64,000 nucleotides of DNA from Apophysomyces variabilis (lineage: Eukaryota > Mucoromycota > Mucoromycetes > Mucorales > Mucoraceae). Below the pieces are notes generated by a model. The model ran no database searches and had not been told where the DNA came from. It saw only the letters and a list, made by a program, of their open reading frames with translations. Of this stretch, positions 12,388-23,304 are shown piece by piece. Positions within the stretch are counted from its first letter, which is position 1, and every line of letters begins with the position of its first letter. A program made the position numbers and the translations under genes. Location of the stretch: NCBI GenBank assembly GCA_002749535.1, contig MZZL01000403.1:323630-387629 (forward strand), given 5' to 3'.

Positions 12388-13365
12388 GTTCTCTTAATTT
12401 TTATAGAATACCTATTGTCTGCTAAAGTCCTCTTCAGTCTTCTTATCTCATATGATTTGAAATTTCGTCTGCATCACGCCCGGTAAAAGACTATCTTGGT
12501 ATGTCTTCGAATAGAGTGCGTAAAAGTTGCAGCATCTTCGGGTGCATCCGAACAAAGTTTACATAGTTTATGCCATTTCCATTTCATTGTACAATGGATT
12601 TGCATAAAATATTACATAAATATTACACATGTAGATACAGTTTGTAACTCGGTCTACTGTTCCCATCAATAATACCTCAGTGTCTATCTTGATTCAAAAT
12701 TATGTCATGCTTACAGAAAATGACGGGAAAAGGAAAATAAACAAGTGGGTGACATGATTTCCATTAGCGGTTTTCTGCTAGATAACCGGAATAATAATTC
12801 AAATTCCTAACTGGATCGTATTCACAACAGTAAAAGTGCAAGAATACACAAAGTACCCTTTATTGATCTTTTTGCAAGTAGGACATCTTGAAAACTCGCA
12901 ATGCATCTCAAGTTCTGATATTAAGAAGTCGATTTACTTAGGGGATAGGTTGTTAAGAGCATTAGATATGTCATTATTCTAGCTTACAGACTCTGGATGC
13001 GTCTTATAGAGGTTTGTGGATTACTTTCTTTTTCGAGCTAAGTGAATGGCATCGAGTTTCAACCTAGCACTATTTAGTTTCTTGGGTTTATTCAGTGGTT
13101 CAAATGAGCGCAAAAATAACAACTGTGTCCGCCCGAGCTAGATCAATGTGATAAAAATTGAGGGGGGATGGAAAAATATCGGGGAAGGGCGTGAGTATCA
13201 AAAAAGCCTTTTTGCAAGGAAGAGGCGGGCGACAGCAGGCCGGACAGGGGCCCTGATGCGACGGATAGTTTTTGCGGAGATATAGATATGTGTTAGGCAT
13301 GTGGATTGAATGGACGAGTTGTATTAGAGGAAATAGGTTCAACAGACTTGGCGTTTAAGGAAACA

Positions 13366-13467
13366 CTAGTCTATCATCTCAAGAAGTGAAGCGTTGTGTT
13401 GTTTGAGCCTACTAATTTCAGTCTTGGCAGCAGCGAGTTCTGCTTTTGACTGTTTAACAGTGGGCAT
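13366..13467 (-). CDS. possible micro-ORF with coiled-coil heptads
   Basis: Thirty-three codons from an ATG to a TAG encode a Lys/Glu/Ala/Leu-rich helix with heptad-like spacing (KAELAAAKTEISRLKQ). A CAG acceptor-like site overlaps the start region, so it might be a terminal exon of an unseen gene. No other exon was found. Weak. Confidence 0.2.
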   Translation of the reverse strand: MPTVKQSKAELAAAKTEISRLKQHNASLLEMID

Positions 13468-13914
13468 GGGGTGAGCTCAAGGATGTGGATGCACTTTTAA
13501 AATGAGGTAAAGCGTAGCTAAGCAGAAAAAGGACGGCATTGAATTTTTTTTTTCATTTGTTGCGACATTTAATTCCACTGGACTGCGACTTCGATTCTCG
13601 TAGTTTGCGAAATTTGTTTTTGGGAGATACTGTATTTCAGTATCCTTTGGTAATAGTAGGATTATGTCTAGCGCCATACTTACTTGCTTTCGATCATTCA
13701 TCGATTTTGAAGCCGTCGGCTAGGTGGTATAAAATTTAAGCGAGTATCTCGAATCCAATTGTGTAAATGCCACGAAATTCAATCAAGAAATGCCGCCTTA
13801 TTATAGTCGTCCGATAGATCTACAAAGCCTTCTCCGCTTGTTTAGCCGTGACTTACGCCAGCGCTTCGAAACTACAGTTCCCATTTTTTCCCCTTTTCTC
13901 CAGATCAGGCCGCA

Positions 13915-15084
13915 ATGGACTCAACAGCAGACGCGACTAATGCAAGCAACAACGCCATAGAAAATAAATCGCAAACCACAGCTCCTACAGAAAACACGGC
14001 CGACGAACCGTTACCTCCATTGATTCGCACATACAATGGGTACGAATACAATGTTAACGATCCGAAGTTCAAAGGACTCGGTACCAATGCGATCAAGCGT
14101 CTTGTTAAAGACGAGATTTGGGCTGCGAAGCGTGATGAACGAGTCAAGGCGCAGAAAGAGAAAAACAAGCGGAAAAGACAAGAACTGAGGCAAAAGATTT
14201 CTGAAGGTCTTGTCCCACGTCCTCCGAAAAGGGTGAAAAGCAAAGATATGGTCCTAGGCAACGTGAAAGTCATTCTTGATTGTGCCTTTACTTCATACAT
14301 GACCAAAAAGGTGAGATGTGCTTTCTAATACTTACATGAAATTGACTGTGTTTTTGGTCGTTATCAGGAGCTTCAATCCATGCAGAGCCAGATAGTAAGA
14401 TGTTATAGTGCCAACCGCAACGCGAAGGAAGGCATGCATTTTACCGTCTCTTCGTTTGATGAAGAAATGAAAAAAGTGTTTGATTGCAAGACGTCCTCCT
14501 GGGGCAATTGGGTCAATGTTGACTTTATCGAGCAGCCTTATGAAGAAAAGTTTGACAAGGCGGATCTTATCTATCTCTCTGCAGACTCAGATAATGTAGC
14601 ACATGAACTGGAAGAGGGGAAAACCTACATCATTGGTGGCATTGTGGACAAAAACAGGTACAAGGTATGTATGAGGATATCTGGAAAGAGTTATATGAAA
14701 GTCTTATACGGCTTGCTGTAGAACTTGTGTCAAAATAAAGCGGTTGAGCAAGGTATAAAGACAGCACAGCTTCCAATAGGTGAATATATCCAGATGGCAA
14801 GTCGAAAGGTGCTGACAGTAAATCAAGGTAAATGAATTGTGATGTTATGCTGTCATGCGCGAAAGTTAAATTGAAGTTGGGTAGTATTTGAGATCATGCT
14901 GAAATGGTTGGAATACCGTGATTGGGAGAAGGCATTTATGGATGTTATTCCCCAGCGAAAGTTGAAGGAGAGTAAACTCATTAGCGAAAAAGACACGAAC
15001 AAGGAGGAGGAAGATGAAGGGAGCGATAATGCGAATGATGATGAGGAAGCAGAGGAATACACTGGGGATGGAGCAGCAGAATAA
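13915..15084 (+). CDS. TRM10: tRNA (guanine-9-N1) methyltransferase TRM10
   Basis: Four exons (13915-14310, 14368-14664, 14722-14827, 14885-15084) join to 332 residues. The N-terminal 100 residues are Lys/Arg-rich and helical, as in the family, and follow a polar leader. The SPOUT methyltransferase domain starts at about residue 118 with [13 protein letters not shown]. It continues through YLSADSDNV and the knot signature [11 protein letters not shown], then [10 protein letters not shown] and [14 protein letters not shown]. The C terminus is a short Asp/Glu-rich tail. Family role: S-adenosylmethionine-dependent methylation of N1 of G9 in tRNA, in the nucleus and cytosol. It is convergent with the Med28-like gene; the stop codons are separated by 52 bp, so the 3' UTRs almost certainly overlap. 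Confidence 0.95.
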
Positions 15085-15136
15085 TAATAAACATTTGTAT
15101 ATGAACTATGTACATTCATCGACGAACTTACGACAA

Positions 15137-15738
15137 TTATATTTCTTCAAAAGTCTCACCGTCATCGTCATCATCACCCTCTTCCACTTTGTCGTGATTG
15201 TCCGTTTGCGGGCGGAAAGACGTGACTGGATGATCGAAATCCTTCCCGTCTGAGCGAAGACATGCTGCTTTTCTGCTTTTCTCTTCTAGTAAAAGTAGAT
15301 CTTTTGACCACTGATCTAACTTTTCTCGATATTTTGCGATTATCTCCTTTTTGATGGTAATATCGCGTTTTAACTGATCTATAGACTTGAGTTTTTTTTT
15401 TGTTGAAACGTGGAAAAAGGTTAGTTCTTTGTTCTATCGCGTTTGTTTTTCTAAATACCCTTGAAACTGCAAGCTCATCATTGCCCATCGTTCTTCGTTG
15501 TATATCACTTATACTTCGCTCAAGTTCCAAAGTGCACATTTTTAAGTCTGCAACATGGGAAGCAGTGCCTGACGCCATAATTCGGTTAGAAGCTGTGCAC
15601 TTCGGAGTGCATGTTACCTTTTACTTCTCCATCTTCACTTGCCTGAGCATCAGACAGGATATCGTCCAGACTGTTGTCAAATGCTGTTGACAATCGCTGA
15701 ACGAGTTCGGTTAAACTACTTTCGCTGCCTTCCGTCAT
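15137..15738 (-). CDS. probable Mediator subunit Med28-like protein
   Basis: Three exons (15618-15738, 15459-15592, 15137-15385) join in frame to 167 residues. The N terminus (LTELVQRLSTAFDNSLDDIL) resembles the opening helix of Med28. The centre is helical. The strongest similarity is the later helix, with a KKEIIAKYREKLDQWSKDL pattern: Lys...Ile-x-Lys-Tyr/His-x-x-Lys-Leu-x-x-Trp. The C terminus is acidic and disordered. Med28 is a head-module subunit of the RNA polymerase II Mediator complex. The match rests on remembered pattern and helix layout, not on an alignment, so another small coiled-coil nuclear protein remains possible. The stop is 52 bp from that of convergent TRM10. Confidence 0.55.
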
Positions 15739-16541
15739 GGTCGCAATCGAAAGCTGGTCCAAAAGTGCAGAACACTACATTTGCTCATGTGGCTTAGTGA
15801 CAAAGTTGGGGGTGTGCAACTTGGTTCCTTATTCGGTAGGGACAATAACCTAAGCTACACGTGTATTTCCTTTACTATAGCGCTTGTCCGGTTGAGCGCA
15901 GTCTGGTAATTGTTACTTTTGGCTTAGTATGTAGAGGGCTCATTCTGCTATACGTGGACCTTGTAAAGTAAAAATAACCAGGTCTACTTTAGCATATTGA
16001 GATCAGTACAAACAAGAGGATTTGCTACAAATGTATCTTCAATAACTTCATCAAGTCCCAATCGATTTTGGTAACTATATGACAGTTTTGGCGTCAAGTT
16101 TTAACTGCTGTGCGACATTACAATTTGAATTACCACAAGTAAGCTACATGGCAATCAAACTTCATTTTAAACTATTTTGCCTATTGATCTCAATCGATTT
16201 CCCAAATTGTTGCCGATGTTTATGTATATGAAAGCCATTATTCGATCTTTCAAAAGCATTATGCACCGTATACAGTAGTGTGTTTGGTTGATCTGGATTT
16301 CTGCGAAATTTGTTGTAGAAGCTTTGTAAGGGATAAATAGGGGATGTAGCAGGAAGGATACATTCACCCGATCCAACATAAAAGGAAAAGGTTTATGGAG
16401 TTACTTCAATAAACAGTACTAGTAAGATAGAAAAAAAGAAGTTAAACTTTGTGATAATGCCCGATAAACAGCCACTAAATAGTAAACGGCTGTTATGCCC
16501 AGTGAATCTAACAATCTTTGAAGAAAAGAAGGAAAAACGTT
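15739..16541. other. intergenic, nothing recognised
   Basis: AT-rich stretch between the Med28-like start and the stop of the seven-helix protein. It should contain the Med28-like promoter and the 3' end of the membrane-protein gene. No coding or RNA feature was seen. Confidence 0.5.
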
Positions 16542-17628
16542 TTACGCCTGCGTATTCATTTCTGTCAAAATGACGACTTGCTGATGCTGCTTGATCTCGA
16601 GCTTGACAGGTTTGTCGCCTGTACCCCTTTGCAGTGCCTTTTCGGTAACCTGCAGTTCAGAAGGATGCGTTGTCACTAGAAATATTGTTGTTTTTAGTTG
16701 ATTGTCCTGATACAAGTGAAGTACAAGTGTTGACTCCTTACCCCAGTGAATTACACAAACGACGATGGAGGTATCCTATTGTTGAATGGATGAGTATAAG
16801 CCTGAAAAGGATAGAGTAAACACTTCTTACCAAAGTGTTGATGCTCATAGCAACCAAACCACGTTCATAACCTTGAGTGGCAATCATTATGCCGAAATTA
16901 GCGGCAGTCAGCGCAAGAGAAATGATGGCGGCGATAAAGTTGCGTTTGGACATCATTCGTAGGTTGGAGGCTTGATGTGCTGTCTGTTGAGCTGTGTTGG
17001 GCATAAGGTAGGACTTGAGGAACATTCCGGCAAACAAGGCTTGCAACAGGAACATATAAGCAAGCATAGCTGACGCAGCTGGAAGGTCATATCCAATCGT
17101 ACAATGGAAAGGGAAGTGATCATTGATAAGGACGATACGGTTGGTAAAAAGAAGGGCAATAAGACCAAGTAAAGGGAAGAGGAGGCCGACACTGATGAGA
17201 TAAGGGATGCATTTCATTCTGGATGATTTGGGGACTGAGATAATATACAGCTATGTGGATTTGATATGTGTCAAACTGCCATTGTTCTTTGAATGGGTGT
17301 CATTTCTTACCTTTTCAATGAAATAGAGAAATAAGACTATCTTTGAAAAGGTGAAACAAACAGCAATGTCCAAAAACCCAAGAAAACAAGAGATATAGTT
17401 GCCATTGTTCGTACTAGACAACATACAGGAGATCAAATCGGTTGCCCAGGTCATGCCATAGAGCGAGAGTAATAAAGCTCGGACATAGTTCATAGGTCCA
17501 TCAATGCTTGCCACCTTACGCCCAAAGATCAACGATACAACAGTGATACAGAAGACACTGTTGACTTCAGCAAGAATTTCCCAGTGATCAGGTGAATACA
17601 TGATTAATATGTAGGCGCAAGCGCACAA
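16542..17628 (-). CDS. orphan seven-helix membrane protein
   Basis: Four exons (17311-17628, 16831-17250, 16742-16775, 16542-16675) join to 301 residues. Hydropathy by eye gives seven transmembrane segments: about residues 20-36, 45-70, 78-105, 118-138, 155-180, 195-218 and 232-250. A soluble C-terminal tail of about 50 residues is rich in Lys, Gln and Thr. The short extracellular or cytosolic loops and the 7-TM count resemble a G-protein-coupled-receptor topology, but I see no DRY, NPxxY or other class motif and cannot name a family. Exon 3 is only 34 nt. An alternative start nine codons downstream is possible. A TATA-like box lies about 83 bp upstream. The gene is intact; its function is unknown. 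Confidence 0.75.
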
Positions 17629-17710
17629 AAAGAAATAGGAAAGTAAATTAAGATGATAGGTGTCAAAAAAGGGACAAAACGTTCACAGCGAGTAAAATGG
17701 AAGTGATCGA

Positions 17711-17717
17711 TTTATAT
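17711..17717 (-). promoter_or_regulatory. TATA-like box of the 7-TM gene
   Basis: Read on the minus strand this is a CATATAAAT-type element, about 83 bp upstream of the ATG of the seven-helix protein. Position only; function inferred. Confidence 0.35.
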
Positions 17718-19485
17718 GCACTCCATCGTTTTTTTAAGGAGGTTAAAAAAAATAATGCTACCAGTGGTTACAGGGGCAAAACAACAACTTTAGATGTTGC
17801 CATTTTTAAAGTACGATATAAACCTCCTTCTTGTATCCGTTGAATTGCGCCTTCTTGCGATATAGCGGGAAAACAGGAGACCATAACACTGTCAAGGACC
17901 GATATGTACTTTGTTTTCGGTTTGGACACTACTACACCTGCTTACTTAAAGGAGCAGAACACCTCAACTTCTTTTTTTACTAAGCACAGACTCCCATTGT
18001 GAAGATTTACATGAGAAAAGATCAGCAGATTTTCGTACGACAGCAGTGTAAGGGTTCTGAGGCAGCTCTGAAATGAAAGTAAACAAAAGTTACTGCAAGT
18101 CTAAACAAAAAGCATTTCAGCATCAAACCCGCAAATTGACGCTCTACACAAACCTATCCTATAGAAAATTTCTGTTCACTTAGTATGCCAGGCTCAAAGA
18201 GCGGTCTGTCTAATTGAAAGCGGTGGTGATGGTGAGGTCAACCTGCTGTATATATCCAGCCTGTTTAATTTGAGACAAAGTGTTTGACTAGAAAGTGTGT
18301 TCCTTAATCGAGCACCTACTGTTATGCAATCCGAAGATCTGCCCCACAGACTAACCATGCAAGTCGCCTGATTTCAACGGATGATAACAAGAATTAGCAG
18401 GTTTCCTACAGTTATACCCTAAAAACGACCAAAACAGGAGAGAGATGCATCGAGCCACTGATTAACGTCCCACCAGGATCAACAATGCGCGCACACATAC
18501 TGTTCATTTTACTTACACAGTTTTCAGAATACAAAGTTTCTATCGGAAGAATGTAGAACCTGATTTCATCCAGTTTATTCACGTTATTCGTAACCAGCAT
18601 TTATGTATGCTTTCCAAATCGTTGGAGTACACTGAATGGCGCAGCAGAACATATTGCTTCACTTAGTCAGCTTCACATTTTTTTCACTGGTTTCTAACTG
18701 CATATCGAGTTTGGACATGTAAAAGGATTCTTTCGTGCTTTGTCCTGGGCGATGTTTGGAACACTATCCGTGCGCAGTACAGCCAGATATATGGTGTGTT
18801 ATGTGTTGCAGCATGCAAGATAAAGGTGGTCAATACTTATATTCGGTAGGTCGTATCAGTAGAATCTCTTTGTTTGCTGCAGTAGTAGTGACAGGCTGGG
18901 AGTAGACCAACCAAGGGTCGATTTTCACGTAGTGGTTGACGTTTAACCTCAAGTCAATACAGAAGAACTGTGGGTGTTTAAGGAAAGATTGGGATATTCA
19001 TTTACGTCAGAATATCTAGGTGCCATGATGTAATTGTGCGCAGAACGAGTACACAAAAGGAGACAGTCAGATATGGCTCTCGCCTTGTCGAAAACAAAGC
19101 TCAACACAGACACGTGTTCTCGTAATGCATCGTATCCCAGGTCGTTATCACAATGATAAGACGTCCACTTGTTGGACAATGTAAGCTATGGCAAACGTAC
19201 ATTGCCCAACGAAAGGGATTTGCATAAAATAATGTCGGCAAAAGACGCTTTCGGATTTATTGTTCCTTGCTTAAATAGACATGATGCAGCAAAAGATTGC
19301 ACTTCTTCTTGCAGAAGTATATTGACAACTTGTTCACCTCTTTATTGATGGTCGACTTTCATGGAGCATATGCTGTTCTCTTTGTTTGAGGCAGCTAATC
19401 CTTTACTGAAACAGAAGGCTTACAGGGTGAGACATGACCTGAGCTCAGCCACCTTGCCCCTTTTTGAGGTTGAAAAAAGCTGGGA
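17718..19485. other. intergenic, nothing recognised
   Basis: About 1.8 kb between divergent genes (the 7-TM protein on minus, MCM2 on plus). No coherent reading frame, repeat or RNA gene was recognised. Its two ends must hold the promoters of both genes. Confidence 0.5.
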
Positions 19486-19491
19486 ACGCGT
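19486..19491 (+). promoter_or_regulatory. MCB (MluI cell-cycle box) upstream of MCM2
   Basis: ACGCGT inside a near-palindrome GGGAACGCGTCCC, 30 bp upstream of the MCM2 start codon. In yeasts this hexamer is bound by MBF (Mbp1/Swi6) and drives G1/S expression of replication genes. Finding it next to MCM2 supports the same control here, though it lies unusually close to the ATG. Confidence 0.6.
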
Positions 19492-19520
19492 CCCTTCCGA
19501 TTCTCACCAACAGAATTACA

Positions 19521-22500
19521 ATGGTAATGAATAGTTAAACCATACGACGCATCCATTTGCTGAGCTACTTCAAACTTTAGTCAAATTTCGACAGAAAAAG
19601 AAGGAGAGAAAGTATCAGCAACCGTCCGATTGAGAATATTTCGGCCGATTCTCCTGGACCTTCCGGCGTTTTGCCTTCTTCGCCCGCCCCCTTTCGATCC
19701 GAAGCAGAATTCAGGAATGAAGAAGACGAAATCGTAGACGATGTCTTTGTTGACGCTATAGACGAGGTTGAATCGGATGGCGGCGAAGATCTTTTTGGAC
19801 CTGATATGGAAAAGTAAGATCGCGCCCTCACTCAATAACACATACTGAACATGGTTGGAATCTACAAGGGACTATGCGCGTAATGAGCAATTAGATCGCT
19901 ATGAAGCGATTGGTGTCGACGATGAAGAATACGACGGACTTGATTTGGCTGCACGTAATGCTGTAGACGCTCAATTGCGAAGACGTGATGCAGAGATTCG
20001 CAGAAGAGAAGGAAGAATGGCCAATGCCTTCATGGAAGGTCTTGACGATGAAGAATTGGATACACCTATGATGCCTACCAGAAGAAGACATCGCCGTATC
20101 TTTGAGGCCGAATATTTGGAATCCGAAGCCGACGTTGTAAGTTTGCCCCATCATTGTATCACCTCCACAATCATTGACCATGTATTAGCCTGAAATGAGT
20201 CTGGATGATCTTCGAAATATGAAGAATGTAACGATCACTGAGTGGATTAGTCAGGAAGCACCGCGACGTGCTATAAAGCGCGAGTTCAAAGACTTCCTTC
20301 AAACGTACGTTGATGAGCAGGGCACCTCCGTTTATGGTGAAAGAATCCGACAGATGGGTGAAAGTGAGTATCTTTCGATTTAAACGTCCAATTGTATCAT
20401 GAACACATTAGACTATTACAGGGAACAGTGAATCTTTTGAAGTGAACTACGAACAGCTCGCTCAAAAGAAGCCGGTTCTTGCGTATTTCCTTGCCAATTC
20501 ACCAGTCGAAATGTTGAAGATTCTAGACGAAGTGGCTTTCAACGTCACACTTATGCAGTTCCCGGAATATGAAAAGATTCACCGTGAGATCCATGTTCGC
20601 ATTACTGATCTTCCCGCGTTGTGCTCGCTTAGAGATTTGAGACAAAACCAGCTGAACTGCCTTGTTCGTGTATCCGGTGTGGTCACACGCAGAACCGGTG
20701 TTTTCCCTCAGCTTAAATGGGTCAAGTATAACTGTGGAAAGTGTAACGAATTGCTTGGTCCGTTCTATCAAGATATCCATAATGATATCAAGATCAACAC
20801 CTGTAAAAACTGTCAAAGCAAAGGTCCCTTCAACGTGAATATGGAACAAGTAAGAGATTTATATTTAGTGCTTTTCTGTTATACTTAATATCCTACATAT
20901 AGACCGTTTACCGAAACTATCAAAAATTGACCGTTCAAGAAAGCCCAGGTACTGTTCCTCCAGGTCGTTTACCACGTCATCGAGAGGTTATTTGTCTGTG
21001 GGATTTGATTGATCAAGCCAAACCCGGTGAAGAAATTGTAAGTTTCAATGAGTGAAAGTCAACAGAGCAAAAGGTTTACCATTATACGTTTCTTTTCCCG
21101 ATATAGGAAGTTATCGGTATCTACCGAAACAACTTTGACGCTTCTTTGAGCACCAAAAACGGTTTCCCTGTTTTTGCCACAATTATCGAAGCCAATCATA
21201 TCAACAAGAAGGAAGACATGTTTGCTGCCTATAGGCTCACTGAAGACGATAGAAGACAGATTGTAGCCATGGGAAGAGATAAAAGAATCGGTAAAAAGGT
21301 ATATTGATGTCTTCTGTTAGTTAGTGGTTTAATCGAGGAATGGAGTAGATTATGAAAAGCATAGCCCCATCGATCTATGGGCACGAGGATATCAAACGAG
21401 CGATTGCTTTATCTTTGTTTGGTGGTGTACCGAAGAATATTCAGGGCAAACATATGATCCGTGGAGATATCAACATCCTCATGTTAGGTGATCCAGGTAC
21501 TGCTAAATCACAGTTCTTAAAATATATCGAGAAGACTGCACATCGTGCAGTATATACTACCGGACAAGGTGCCAGTGCCGTCGGTTTGACTGCGTCTGTT
21601 CACAAAGATCCTGTCACACGCGAGTGGACATTGGAGGGTGGTGCTTTGGTTCTTGCGGATAAAGGCGTCTGTCTGATTGATGAGTTCGACAAAATGAATG
21701 ACCAGGACAGGTTCGTACATAGGAGGTGGTGTGATAGGAGCGTGACCTTACAAATATCATTAGAACTTCGATTCACGAGGCCATGGAACAGCAATCTATT
21801 TCTATATCCAAGGCTGGTATCATCACCACGCTGCAAGCTCGTTGTTCGGTCGTTGCTGCGGCCAATCCTATTCGAGGTCGCTATAATTCTTCGATTCCAT
21901 TCTCTCAGAACGTAGAACTGACTGAACCTATTTTGTCACGTTTCGATGTTCTTTGTGTTGTCAAGGATGTCGTTGATCCTCAACGGGACCATCTATTGGC
22001 AACCAATGTTATTGGTAGTCATATTCGCAGCCATCCAAACCAAGCTGGTACTATTGCACAAGCAGAAGCTTTAGAGAATGATCCAGATGTGAGTATTCAC
22101 TGACTAAGCTATCTTTGAAATAACCATTTTCCATCATAGATCATTCCTCAAGATCTTCTTCGAAAATACATCATGTATGCTCGTGAAAAGATACATCCCA
22201 AGCTCCAACAAGTAGACGAAGACAAGCTATCTCGTCTGTATTCTGAACTTAGACGGGAATCGCTTGCTAGCGGCAGCATTCCTATCACTGTGCGACATTT
22301 GGAATCCATGATCCGACTGGCGGAAGCTAACGCCAAGATGCATTTGAGAGACTATGTTCGATCAGATGATGTGGATCTGGCGATCAAGGTTGCGTTGGAT
22401 AGTTTCATTAGTGCACAGAAGTTCAGTATGATGAAGACATTGCGCAAAGTAAGTCAAACGGATAGTTTGCTGGGTTTCAAGTAATACTCATGCGTTTCTT

Positions 22501-22837
22501 TTCTTAATAAGCGATTTGGCAAATATATCAGTGACTTCCACGATCGGGATGAATTACTTCTCGTTACTCTTGATAACATTTCTAAAGAAAAGCGACGTTT
22601 GCATCAGCTCAAGAGCAGAAACAATGTCTTGCCAAGTGAAGTGACAGTGAACCTTGATGATCTGGAGCAAAGCGTATGTCGAACTAGTGATTGTGATGTA
22701 TTTGCTAATTTAGTCTATCCCTTTAGATCCAACAAATGCACATTCATGATATCGAACCTTTCCTCAACTCAGAACTCTTTGGACGACACAACTATACTTT
22801 AGACGCCGACCGTCGGGTCATTGTCAAGCGCTTTTAA
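19521..22837 (+). CDS. MCM2: DNA replication licensing helicase subunit MCM2
   Basis: Twelve exons join to 900 residues: 19521-19523, 19581-19813, 19869-20136, 20189-20363, 20422-20849, 20903-21037, 21107-21298, 21349-21710, 21764-22088, 22140-22448, 22512-22673 and 22727-22837. The acidic Mcm2-type N terminus is followed by a C2-C2 zinc finger (Cys331, 334, 354, 357). The AAA+ core has Walker A GDPGTAKS (Lys531), Walker [10 protein letters not shown] and the SRFD arginine finger. Motifs match Mcm2 rather than other MCMs, including NMEQTVYRNYQ and the [15 protein letters not shown] end. It is part of the MCM2-7 replicative helicase in the nucleus. Oddity: the first coding exon is just the ATG, followed directly by a GTAATG donor. 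An MCB box lies 30 bp upstream. Confidence 0.95.
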
Positions 22838-23304
22838 TTCAGCGCGTTGTAATTATATATTGGCACGTAAAAAAAAACAAAATAATCCAAGATTTTCGTA
22901 ATGCATATACGTTTAGTACCAAGTGTGTAACCGTATAATATTTCTGGGTATAGTCTAACTCCGGGTAGAATTCTTCTGACCCATGAAGGCAGGCCAGCAC
23001 AGCCATTCTCCTGTGACTGAGGTTGCATATGTGTATCACTTCGTTTTCCTTTTTTAAGCATCCGGGATGCCGGATCTGCGTGGGAAAGAAAGGAGGAGTA
23101 TAAGCGGGAGTTTATAAACGATCGAGCCACTGCACCCAGGATTCATGACAGCATCGTGTTCATCGTGCTCCATCACACTCAGCAGGTGGTCTCTCGTCAT
23201 CTTAAACTCAGCTAACGTTATTTTTTTTTCGGCGGTCTTTATATTTAAACGGGTTGCAACACCGTATCTGTACAAAATTTCCTTTTTTTCTACTTTTTGT
23301 AATC
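22838..23304. other. intergenic between MCM2 and DUG1
   Basis: 467 bp holding the MCM2 3' end and the DUG1 promoter. T-rich tracts precede the DUG1 ATG. No other feature was seen. Confidence 0.5.

Larger units (their letters stand above)
11766..13914. other. intergenic with two weak short frames
   Basis: About 2.1 kb between UMP1 and TRM10. Apart from the two low-confidence frames listed separately (12199-12387 and 13366-13467, both minus strand) nothing coding is visible. The last 100 bp, pyrimidine-rich, are the TRM10 leader. Confidence 0.5.
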
